A DNA stretch of 64,000 nt from Tribonema minus (taxonomy: Eukaryota > Sar > Xanthophyceae > Tribonematales > Tribonemataceae). The stretch spans positions 154,003-218,002 of the forward strand of contig JAFCMP010000125.1 in assembly GCA_017506865.1 (NCBI GenBank), written 5' to 3'. Below, in pieces: positions 22,668 to 33,471 of the stretch (positions are counted from its first letter, which is position 1; every line of letters starts with the position of its first letter). The position numbers and the translations under genes were made by a program. The notes beneath the pieces were generated by a model. That model ran no database searches. It was not told where the DNA came from and was given only the letters and a program-made list of their open reading frames with translations.

Positions 22668-25600
22668 ATGTCCGCCATAGAGTGTGCGGCGGCCGCTGCG
22701 GCTGCGAAGGAAGCTGACGAAACTGGCGATCCTGGATCTGCTGCTGCAGACGCGCTGTTTGCAAGAGAGGCGGAAGTGGCCAGATCTCAGGAAATCTATG
22801 TGCTGATTGCGAAATTCAGGGGCACTGAGTACCAGCTGGAGTGCGAGGAAGACACGCAGATCGTGCAGATAAAGGTGTGTGAGAAACCTGTTGATTGCAT
22901 TCGGCCTCCTGCCTTAGGGATTCTCCGTTGATGCCGGCGCACCCTCCCCCTGATGGCAATTGTTGTGTGCAGGCCATGCTGCAGGAGAAGACGAACGTGC
23001 TCATGAAGAGGCAGAAGCTCATCGGACTGTCCATCAACGGCAAGCCTGCCTCCGACGAGACCCCCCTCACCCATCTGAGCAAGCTCAAGAATCCTCACCG
23101 CTTCATCCTCATGGGCACTCCAGAGGTGATGCGATGAACTCAACAGCGCATTGGGTGACACAGCAAGCACAAAGGCCGGCCAACATTGCATCTATGTGGA
23201 CCTCGCGCCCTTTGTGCTGTGCCTTGCAGCGTGTGCAGTATGCCCCATTTGTCGGCAATCAGTGGCATGAACATCGCAGCAGCGCTCGGCGGGCTCCAAT
23301 CGCCCTGACATATGCGCGCATGCACAGCGGAAAGCGTCTGTACGAGCTCATACGACTGCCTTACAGCTGGCTGCTTCTGCCCGCAATTGGGCACCGTGCA
23401 GGCGGACATATTCGTGGACCCGCAAGACTGCCAGGAGCTGCCGGAGGTCTTTGACGACTTCGACCTCGAGATGGCGCCGCACAGCGAGCAGTGGCGGCAC
23501 GCCATCGAGAACAGCGAAAACCTGGCGCGGTTCACGGAAACGACAGGTGGCTGCGCGCTGGCGTGAACGATTGCACCACAACGGCGCAATCTGAGAGACC
23601 CTGCTCCTGGTCGTGCGCTGGATACAATCACTTCCACATGCAAGACGTGTGCCAGTTGGCAGCTGATGCATGAGCGACAACGCTTCGGCGCGGCCCACTG
23701 ACATGCATCCCCGCGCGCTGCTCACTGCCGCCTGCAGAGGTCCACTTCATCCACCAGCCGCGCGAGGGCAAGCGCCTGCTCGTGCTGGACCTGGACCACA
23801 CGCTGCTGGACTTCAGCGGGCGCAGCGGCGGGACGGACGCGGGGCTGGTGGCGGACAGGGTGAGCCTGAAGCGCCCGCACATGGACGCGTTCCTCACGGC
23901 AGTCTACGCGGAGTACGACCTGGCGGTGTGGTCGCAGACGAGCTGGCGCTGGCTGGAGCTCAAGCTCACGGGTGAGGGTCACTGATGGCGTGTGCACGCG
24001 CGCGTGTATATGTGGCTGGTTTTGTACCGTGTGTGTTCTGACGCGCTGGCGCTCCATGCATGGCGGCGATGGCGTGTGTGCATGCGCGCCGCTTGTACAT
24101 GTAGCTGGTTTCGTCCCATGTGTGTTTTGACGCGCTGACGCTCTCCGTGCATGCGCATGCGCTGCGGTCAGAAAGACGGGCCACTGCAGTTTGAGCGCCT
24201 CGGATGAGTGTGATTACACTTATGGCTGCTGTCGGCAGGACGCGGCGTGCATGTTCGCTGCACCTGCAGTCCGTGGTCCCGTTGAAGCAGAGACCTCATG
24301 GCAGTGCAAGCCTGTGTTTTGATTGGACGAGCCTGCTCGCTCATTGCCGGCTCGAGGCCAATGTGCCTGTCGCAGTTTGAAGTCACGGATGCTGTGCATG
24401 TCGATACGCTGGCATGCTCGCTCGCTGCACAGACCACGCCGACTAGCGCTGCGACACTGGCCATTTTGCATGCTTCTAGTGCGGCGACAGAGGACCGTCT
24501 GCCACCGGCCTGAGCGCTGGCTGGCATTTGCCTCTTGGTGCTCAGCGCTGATTATACCGCTTGAAATGTCTGCCCACGCTGACGTCCGTCGTCATCTCGC
24601 GCCCCGCGCGTGCACAGAGCTGGGCCTGCTGTACCACCCCGCATACAAAATTAGCTTCGTCCTGGACAAGACGAGCATGTTCCACGTCACCAGCACGGAC
24701 CGCGCGGGGAAGGAGCGGCGCCACCAGGTGAGCGCAATGAGCGCTGGGGCGATACGCAGCATTGCTCAGCATTGCTGCACTGTTTTTGCTCGGCATATTG
24801 CCATTGCAGGAATAGACAGCGTGGACATCACCGTAGCTCGCACCGTTGCAGTGTTGAAGAACGTGGTGCGCCAGTGCTCAGATTGTCATGCGCCAGCGCA
24901 GCAGCGGTGCTGCATCACATCGTCTGTTTGAGACGTACCACCGCCTGCAGCGCGTTTGTGAGGCATGGATGCCGACCATGTGTCACCGAGAGTGCGCTTC
25001 TCAACGGCGCCGTGGACGCCGCTCTCCTTGCGTACAGGTGAAGCCGCTGCACATCATCTGGCGGAAGTTCCCGCACTGGACGGAGGCCAACACGTACCAC
25101 GTAGACGTGAGTGACCCCATGTATGTACATGCAAATGCCATGTATATACAAATGATTCGTTTTTCATATGCAAATGAAAGTGACCACGTGCCCTTCCTTG
25201 CATCCTGATGGGTATCAGCACTTGGGCCTGCACGCTTGCGCACGCCCTGACCGGCTCAGGTCACGTATGGAGTGTCTGGATGATACGTGTACTAGATGTG
25301 GCCTTCAGGATGTTTGTTTGTCACTTGTCGCTTGGGGTTGCGAACGATTTCTGATCGTCATTGTGTGCTACTCTGAGGACATGCCAACTGAGCGAAGCCC
25401 ACGTTGCCGCGCTTCTGTGCAGGACCTGGGACGAAACTTTGCGCTGAATCCAGCAAATGGGATCAAGGTCAGTGCAATGCTTACGACACCTTCGCATGTC
25501 TGCACAAAGCTGCCATGCAGCAGCCGCCTTTGCGCCCGCCATCGTCAGTTCGCCAAGCAGGCACGCTGACTTGTGGCCTGCAAAAACCATCAGTGTTATC

Positions 25601-25947
25601 ATAATGCACTACTTCTACTTCAATTTGAAGTATCATAATAGTAATCTTGCAGACCAAGTACAGGCTGGACTGCTACGTTGCTCTGCTGCATGGCAGAGCG
25701 TACTGTTACATCGGTCCTCCGACCGTAGCACACTTGAGCCGCACGCCACGCGCAGCCCTCATCCGCCGCTCCCCGTCTGACCAATCAGGTGAAGGCGTAC
25801 TACCGCGGGCGCGACGGCGCGACGCGTGATGACGAGCTCGTGCACCTGGCGCATTACCTCCTGCAGCTAGCCGCACACTCCGGGCCACCGCCCGCAGACC
25901 ACAAGAACTGGCGAGGTTGGAAGCCGCAGCCGCCGCTGGGGGGATGA
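22668..25947 (+). CDS. UBLCP1: ubiquitin-like domain CTD phosphatase 1 (proteasome phosphatase)
   Basis: Eight exons: 22668-22874, 22973-23125, 23402-23546, 23738-23971, 24618-24727, 25038-25106, 25423-25467, 25789-25947. They total 1122 nt (373 residues) and all phases match. Residues about 25-115 form a ubiquitin-like domain (IYVLIAKFRGTEYQLE; KLIGLSINGKPASDE; FILMGTPE). The phosphatase domain has the HAD/FCP1 nucleophile motif LLVLDLDHTLLD, then YDLAVWSQTSWRWLE, YKISFVLD, KPLHIIWRKFP and DLGRNFALNPANGIK. Order and length match UBLCP1, a nuclear Mg-dependent Ser/Thr phosphatase that binds the 26S proteasome through its UBL domain and dephosphorylates the Rpt1 region to lower activity. The start ATG at 22668 gives an N-terminal Ala/Glu-rich extension not needed for the fold. 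Both catalytic Asp residues are kept. Confidence 0.93.
23985..24150. repeat. two-copy tandem repeat, period about 84 bases
   Basis: In UBLCP1 intron 4 a segment beginning gatggcgtgtg and containing gctggttt and tgacgcgctg is repeated once, about 84 bases apart, with scattered substitutions. It has no coding role. Confidence 0.65.
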
Positions 25948-26896
25948 ACGCTGCAGCTGTTTCGTCTGTAGTGAGCTGCAGCCTTTGTCGTCTGTAACGA
26001 GCGCAGCGTTTGTCGGGTGGCGGCACACATGACAGTTCGCGGCAGTGGTCAATGCGGGCTAAGGCCTCGCACCCTCGCCGCGTAAGCAGCAGCGTGTTCA
26101 TACCGCCTTGTGAATACCGAGCCAGCATGCAGGGGGGCCGGCCGCCGGCTTGCCACGAAACGACGCCATGGCTCAGCTGGTGCGGTGGTGCCGCCGGCGC
26201 AGCGCAGCATGACGCTTTGTGGCCAGCAGCGGCGGCAGCGCTCACGCGTGCTAACGCACCCTGTGTCTACTCCAGCAAGAGGCGCGCACCCATCACACCG
26301 GTAGCCACTTCAGAGTGTTGCCCTGCGGCTCCGCTCGCGCCTGTCGCCAGCGTTGGCTGCGTGGAAGCCCCTCGTCATTCCCCTCCGACAGCGATGCGTG
26401 CAGCTGCCACGACACCACCCGCATGGCCCCCATATGCTGGCACGCCCAGTGCTACGGGGCTAGACGACCTGCAAAATATAACAGCCGCACTACTGCATTG
26501 TTGCTTCAACCGTTTTCGACATGGTTGTTTACGCTGATGCTCGATTTTCAGAAAGCGTCCCACATCTGTTTGGCAGCCACTTCCCGCTGTCTACTTGCTA
26601 AGCTGCGTCCACCCCCTATGCTGTTGCCGAACATTATGGCCCTCTGGCGCGCAGCTTCCCTGAGAACTGCAGCTGACTATATACGGCTCCTGAATTCGCT
26701 TTTACGGTCACTGCTCTTCATCTGCTGCCTCACGGTGCCTTTTTTCGGCTCATCTTTGGCGCCCACGTTTGAAATCAGGTTGATGTGCTGCGTCAAGTTG
26801 CTGTTGCACCTTGGCGTCACTTCTCGCCTTACAGCTACTACACCTCTGCTGCTTGGAGGCTCTCTGCTGCTGTCAGCATTGGCTCTGGAAGTCGAA
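25948..26896. other. intergenic, no certain gene
   Basis: Open frames exist on both strands but none shows a family signature or splicing logic. The frame of the aminotransferase first exon stays open upstream with a hydrophobic stretch (TPLLLGGSLLLSALALEV), so a longer aminotransferase N-terminus with a targeting signal cannot be excluded. Confidence 0.35.
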
Positions 26897-29800
26897 ATGA
26901 CGCCCAAGGCTGTCGTAGACCCGCAGCCGGATGCCCTCAGCAGCTGCAGCACCGCCTTGCTCGATGGCGAACTGAAATTCGCTGGCTTCCAGGTGAAGGT
27001 ATCAGCCAAGGCTGTCCGCACCGTCAATCCTATACGCAGGATAGTGGAGAACATGAAGCCTCCACAATGCTCGGACAGGGAGCTTATATCGTTGTCATTA
27101 GGTGAGCACAGCTGTCTCAGAACACGCTCTCAATGTTACCGGATGTTTTGCTGTGCGCCACTTGGTCTCAAACCGTGACATCGTGTTGCATTAATGGTTA
27201 TGGTCGGTGTGCTCGAAGTACCGCCGAAGTTGCAGGAGCTATTCCTGATCCAGGATCGATTCCTGATCCTGGCATTTGTACAGTGCCGGCAAAGTCGGCA
27301 GCAGCGACGTGGAGGCGCTACAATGCGGCCGCCATGTACCCTAGAGACTGCAAACAATGGATAGTGGCTCTGTTACCACAGATGGATGCTTAGGTCATCA
27401 TCATTCTGGCTGCTATTACAGAAACAAACTGTAGCCAAGTGCGGCAGAGCAGACCGAAATCGTAGGCCAGCTTCTTGCGGAGACCGATCGCCCTCGTCCT
27501 CATATGGTCCACCTACAGCACCATTGTCACCACTCCGTCAGCAACAGAGCTTAGACCACTCCATCTGCTCATATCATCCCCCTCCCTCTCTCTCCCCCTC
27601 ACGCCACCAAACCTCACGGCAACCTCAACACTCCAACACCAACTCCCTCATGCTGCTGCTGCCGCAGGCGACCCGTGCGCGCACGGCAACCTGCGCGCCC
27701 CCGCCTTCCTCTCGGAGCTCGTCGCGCGAGCCGCGCTCTCCGGCGCCAGCGACGGCTACTGCCACAGCGCCGGCGCCCCGGCGGCGCGCGCCGCCGTCGC
27801 CGCCGCCTACAGCACCGCCGCGTCGCCGCTCTGCGCGGACGACGTCTTCATCACGTCGGGCTGCAGCGGCGCGCTGGAGCTCGTGTTCGGAGCGCTGCTG
27901 GACCCGGGAGACAACGTGCTCGTGCCGCAGCCGGGGTTCCCGCTGTACAAGGTGAGCGCGGCTGCTGTAGCCGGCCGCTGCCGCTGCTGCTTGCGAGGGC
28001 CGCGCCTGCGCAACGAGCTGCCTCGCAGCACTGCTCGGCAATCGTGTGCTGTGTTGCGGCGTAGGTCGGGCTACAATTACCGCCGTCACTACGCGTTTGT
28101 TGTGTGACACGCTAGTATCGCGCTGGCGCGGAGCGTTGCAGGGCTGGACAGGCAGCGACGGCGGCTCGAGTGCTGCCGTTGTAGACCGAGGTACTGCGGT
28201 TGGCTGAGCGCAGTGCTCCATCAGTGCGACAGCGCGTGCGCCCAAGGATGCTGAGAACTACAAAGCACAGTATGCGGTTGGTCACTATTAGCATCATAGC
28301 TACGGCCCTCGTCTGCATGCTGCAGTGATGCGCTGCTGCTGCGCGTCGTCGTCAAGCCCGCGCTCACAGCCATTGACCTGAACGCTGATGACTGCTGCGA
28401 ACGCGCCGCCGCTGCAGGTGGTCGCCGAGAGCCTGGGGGCGGAGGTGCGCCACTACCGCCTGCTGCCCGACCGCGACTGGGAGGTGGACCTGGAGCATAT
28501 GGCGTCGCTGATTGACGGCGACACGCGTGCGATCCTCGTCAACAACCCCAGCAACCCCTGCGGCAGCGTGTACTCAGAGGTACATGCATCCCATCGTCTG
28601 TTGATTACTTTTTTGTGCAGCGAACCCATGATAGTAATTTTCGGTCTCAGTCACGCAACATCCAACAAGTGTTGGTTCGTGTAGTCTTGAAACCTCAGGT
28701 ACGAAGTATGAGGTTGTGACACTGCGACTTCATTGTTAACACCAGCTGTCGCGTGCAACAGTCAGTTTCTGCCTTGCGCTCATCCGGCCTTGCGCTGCGC
28801 TGTGTGTAATGGATGCTTGAGCGCTGACGTTGCGCTACCTCGCTCGGTACGGCGGTGGCGGCGCGTTGATTGGCGCGGCAGGTCGCTGGGCAGAGGCGTT
28901 GCGTTATGGTGCCTTGTCTGCAGGTGCAACGTGCAGACCGATGCCGTCGTTGGCATCCATGGCATCATCGCAGCAGCAGCAGCAGCAGAAGCTCGCACTT
29001 GCGGTCGTGATGCGGCCTGCTTATGGTACACTAATGCGCACATTTCGACTGTGCCATTGACCGGTCGGTGCATGTTGAGTTGCGTTTTGAGTATGTTGTT
29101 GTAAGCACAGGGTCACAGCGGCTGTCTAACCCTGACCCTTACCCCAAGGATGCCCCCCCGTCATGTCGACGCAGGAGATGTTTCGGACGCTCATCAGCCT
29201 TGCGCGGCAAGCATGCGCTGGTCACCACCAGTGTCAAAAGTCTGATGCACTTTAATGGCTCCCTGATGTACAGCGATTTGTGATTGATGCGTGCATGCTC
29301 TTTGGAAAAGTTGGGGGGTCAGGAACAGGGCTGGCATCAGGGTTGAGGTGGCCTGCGCGTGCACGATCGAGGATATCGGTGCCCAAGCCTTCGCCCAGTG
29401 CGCGCCCCCCACCCTGCACGCCACACCACCTCGAGAGCACCCGGTCACCGACGGATGCACAGCAGCGCTTGCCGCCTCTGACACGGCAGCAATCCCCGTC
29501 ACCCTGTCGGTCATCTTACAGCGCCGGCCGTGCCACGGTACTGCACCCCAACCCTAACCTTAACCCTAGCCGCCACTCAACCGCCCCCCCCCCCCCCCCG
29601 CTTCCCCCCCCCTCAATTCAATTCCTCCCCCCCACGCCCCCCCCCCAGGAGCACCTCCGCGCCATCCTCGCGCTTGCGGCGGCGCGCCGCCTGCCGCTGA
29701 TCTCCGACGAGATCTACGGCGCGCTGGCGTTCCCCGGCGCGCCGCGCGCCTTCACGCCCCTCGCCGCACTCCCCGCGCGCGCCCCCCTCATCACCCTCGG

Positions 29801-31883
29801 CGGCCTCGCCAAGCAGTGCCTCGTGCCGGGGTGGCGCTGCGGCTGGGCGCTGGTGCGCGATGTGGGGGCGGGCGCGGGGGGGGAGGGGGCCCCCTTGCGG
29901 GGGTCCGCGCGGGCCTCACGGCGCTCTCGCAGGTGTCCCTCGGGACGTGCACGCTCGTGCAGGTGCGTCACGCTTGATGCGGGGGTATGCGCGTGTGCGT
30001 GCAATTTGAAGATGGGGTTATGCGTGTGCGGCACGCTTGCCGCGGTGCGCGCGCTCACTCGCACAGGCGATCGAGCAATGCGCAGCGGAGGTGCGCTTGC
30101 GTCTGAAGACGGCAGCAGACTGAGCAACCAGCGGTGAGCTGCCTGTGATGATGGCCGTGATGGGCGGAGGCAGCACGCAGGAGAGGGAGCGTGCTCGCTG
30201 CCCAAGTGGCGCATGCGTATGCAGCGCGGTGCCATGCGCTTGCGACGCAGCCAGCGTGATCGCAGACGTGTTTGGGCACACACGGCCCTACATGGTGAAC
30301 AACCTGACCCTACTTAGGTAGTGGTGAACTTACCCACTCGGACGCTGCCCAGTTCATACCCGATGAAACACGTGGCTGCCGCTCTGTGGTTGCGTTGTCG
30401 GGCTTTTGTCACTGCCACCCTGCGCCACTTTCCCCTTGTTGTCAGGGTAAGAGACCCCTGTGCTGTCAATTTGATGGTTCCAGGCGGCACTGTACGTCAT
30501 CTTGACGGTTTGCCCCCCCCCTACCCCCCTGCCCCGCCCCCGCCCCGTCCTGAGTCCACTTTGTCGCCACTGACGCTCAACAGCCACTTGCGAGTCAGAG
30601 CTGCCCCCTCGGCAGCGCATCGAGCTGCGGGGGCCAAGTAAGAAATGCATGCTCTCTCTCAAACACACCTGCCCGAACACGCAATTCTGACCTCCCCCAC
30701 CTTGCAACCCCCGTGATCTCACAGGCTGCGCTGCCGGAGGTCCTGGGCGCGGCGCGGCGCGAGCAGCTGCGCGCGTTCCACCTCGACTACGCGGCCTTCC
30801 TGGAGGGCAACGCGCGCTTCCTGGTGCGCCGCCTCGCCGCGGTGCCGGGCCTCAGCTGCTCCGCGCCGCCGCAGGTGAGCCGCGCTGCTCGCTGCCGCCT
30901 CAAATCGCGTTCATGCGCGCGTCAAAGTCTCTTCAAACTTCCTCGTGCGCCGCCTTGCCGCGATGCGGGGCCTCAGCTGCTTCGCGCCGCCGCAGGCGAC
31001 GCGCGCTGCTCGCTGCCGCATGCGTGGTCACGCGCTCCACCGCTCTCCAATTTTCATACTGTAGTAAGGCCTTGTGTCGCGTGTTCAAAGAGATGGGGGA
31101 GAAGCAGCGCGGGCTGGTACGCAGTGCGTGCGTGCGCCAGCAACGTTCGCGCGTGTCGCGAGCCTTCTTTGGGAGTGTGCGATATTCAGTCGTGTGTGTC
31201 TATTTTCTGTCGAGAGCAGGCGAGGGTGCGCCAACGCGGTGATGGTGAGGGATGTGAGCAGCTGATCGTGCCAGGCATGCTCAGTCCTCAGCAGTGTCAC
31301 GGTGCATGATCAACGCACCGCGCGTTATACTTGGGCACTGCAGCTCGGGCACTGCAGTTCTGCAAGCAAATTCTGCTGCGAACACGGCAGCCACCCCACC
31401 CCGCCTCATCGCATGCAGCACTCCGCGTCAGTGCTTGCCTGTCTCGTCTGTCCTGTCCCTCAACCCCCACTCCCACATGCTCTGTCCCACATGCGAGAGA
31501 CGGCCTACCTTGTCCTCTTTGTGCCCCTAATCCCTCACACACACACACACACACCCGCCCCCCCCCCTGTGCAGGGCGCCATGTTCGTCATGATCCGCAT
31601 CGACCCCGCGCAGTTGCCCGGCGTCGCCGACGACGTCGCCTTCGCCGAGGCGCTGCTGCGCGAGGAGGCCGTGGCAGTGCTCCCCGGCCTCGCCTTCGGC
31701 ACGCCGCTGCACGTGCGCCTCGTCTTCTGCGCGCCGCGCGAGCGCCTGGCCACGGCGGCGGCGCGCATTGAGGCCTTCTGCCGCCGCTGCCGCTGCGCCG
31801 GCGCGGCGGCGGGCGGCGCCACTGCCGCCGCCGCTGCAGACCCGGCCGCTGCCGCCAGCACCGGCCGCGGAGACGCCGCGTGA
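26897..31883 (+). CDS. TAT: tyrosine aminotransferase, PLP-dependent
   Basis: Six exons: 26897-27101, 27668-27951, 28418-28579, 29649-29962, 30725-30874, 31575-31883. Peptides line up along the tyrosine aminotransferase fold: NPIRRIVENMKPP, SLSLGDP, DDVFITSGCSGALEL, VPQPGFPLYK, ILVNNPSNPCGSVYS, LISDEIYGALAF, LGGLAKQCLVPGWRCGW (the PLP Schiff-base Lys codon is 29811-29813), then AMFVMIRID. The enzyme transfers the amino group of tyrosine to 2-oxoglutarate, giving 4-hydroxyphenylpyruvate, the entry to tocopherol/plastoquinone synthesis and tyrosine breakdown. Exon 4 is 314 nt where phase demands 315: after LVRDVGAGAGG the frame slips in a G-rich run near 29865-29900, then resumes as GVRAGLTALSQVSLGTC. 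This is either a real break or a homopolymer error. The start at 26897 is a choice; an acceptor before 26993 is also possible. Confidence 0.9.
29549..29646. repeat. telomere-like CCCTAA units and C-runs in intron 3
   Basis: Just before aminotransferase exon 4 the intron holds accctaaccttaaccctag (29549-29567), a C16 run (29584-29599) and further C-rich tracts up to the acceptor. The pyrimidine richness serves the acceptor. The CCCTAA-like units may be chance or an interstitial telomeric remnant. Confidence 0.5.
30928..31020 (+). repeat. intronic partial copy of aminotransferase exon 5 end
   Basis: Within the intron following exon 5, a segment of about 80-90 bases (ttcctcgtgcgccgcc... through gcgccgccgcag and ctgctcgctgccgc) repeats the last 57 bases of exon 5 plus the first bases of the intron (30808-30898) with a few substitutions. 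The exon boundary in the copy reads gccgcaggcgac, so the GT donor is lost. Confidence 0.75.
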
Positions 31884-33471
31884 GCGAGCGGTGGTACGCG
31901 CTGCGAGAGCGCTGCGGCGGTGACACAGATCACTGCGGCAACAGGTCGCAGCGCTGTGGCGCAGTCTCGATGGAGGGCGCGCAGGCGGCAGATGCTGATG
32001 CGCGCTGTTGCACTGTCACACTCTGAGCGCTGACACCGCTGCGTGCCGCTTCCATTTGGAGTATGCCGCTGCCCCCCCTTGTGGGAGGGTGGCGTGTTTC
32101 AACGACAATCGACCACCTTGTATAAACTCTCAACTGTTGGTAGCATTCTTGATAAGTAACGCGTCAGCACAAAGGGTGCACGCATGTACTGAAACTCATC
32201 TGTCGATAGCGGCACGGACGGTGCCGAGCTCATTCCCATGTGTTGTCACGGCGTTTTCTCTGTAGCGATAGCGTTTCACTGCCCCTCGTGAGGGCCTCTG
32301 TGCTGTGTGTGACGCGGCGTCGATGAAGGCTGTCGTTCATAGCGCGCCGGCAGCGCGGATGCCGCCGACCGACCGGTATGTACTTCAACTTGAAGTATCT
32401 CATTGTGTGCTTTCCAGCGGGAGGATGGAATCAATGTGTTCGCTTGCGTACGTAATCACTGTCAATAATGCAAATTGTGTGCAGCTCAACATCATGTTTT
32501 CTATGACGTCAGATGGTGCCTTGCTGTGCACTGCTGTGTTGATGCATGATGAATTGTGTCTGCTCCTGAATGCTCTAGGTCGTCATATTGACCATGCCTC
32601 GCAGCTGCACATTGTACGCCGACTCTCCAGCCCATTTGGTGCAGAAGCATGTAGCTAGCGGTGTTGCAGTGGTTTTGACATGTATGCCAGGCGTGCTGCT
32701 CGAAAAATTGGCAAGACGGGGTAGGCATTGCTGGAAGGATCGCAAACTCAGCAACGTTGAGTCTTATGATATAAATGCATACATGCACCACAGTACGCCG
32801 TTTGCAACCAGCCGATCGCGCATCTTATACAGCTTGACATCAGTCTAATCAGACAGCAGGCTGCCCTGTTGAGTAGCGGAAGCAATGCCACTGTTATGCC
32901 CGTGTGATGGACTCAGTACTCCCCCGCCCTTGTACGCAGCAGGTGTGCCGAGCGTTGGCTGCTTTTCCCCATCGCAGTCAGGGGGTCAACGACACTATCA
33001 CCTTGTCAGCTCTGACACATGTGAGAACTGGGCTGACCTGACTGCATGGGGGTGCTACATACTACAAGAGTCGATGCATGTGCAGTGGCAATGCCTGGCA
33101 TGCACCCGCTGCGACGGCCAGCACACCAAATGTTCGCGACCGCCTTGGAGTGGGCCAGGCAGTGCTCAGCATGGCAGTTATGTGCAACTTCAAGTGACAT
33201 GACATCATTGCAGAGAGTGATCTCGCTGGCACAGTATGCAATGGCTCAACGGCAAGGAATAGATGTGGCACGAGCGCAGAAGCAACGGATAGCAGAAACA
33301 ACGCTCTGAAACGGTACAGTAAAGTTGCATCTATGACTGGGGGTACCAGGGCACCTGCGGGGTTTGTGCCACCAGTGGAGAGCACAGCGCGGCAGCCCGA
33401 TCAACTTCAAGTACAGTGAATACTACGACGGTGTCTAGACGATGCGAGGGTTCATGAACGTTCATGAAGAT
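31884..33471. other. intergenic between converging genes
   Basis: Holds the 3' ends of the aminotransferase (+) and the YqeY gene (-). No supported exon. At 32390-32406 there is a near-palindrome, tacttcaacttgaagta, with one unpaired centre; the same word recurs elsewhere in the window. Confidence 0.4.

Noticed and set aside
26010..26537. Open frame of about 175 codons between UBLCP1 and the aminotransferase
   Set aside because: Pro/Ala/Ser-rich with no motif, no splice logic and an equally long antisense frame.
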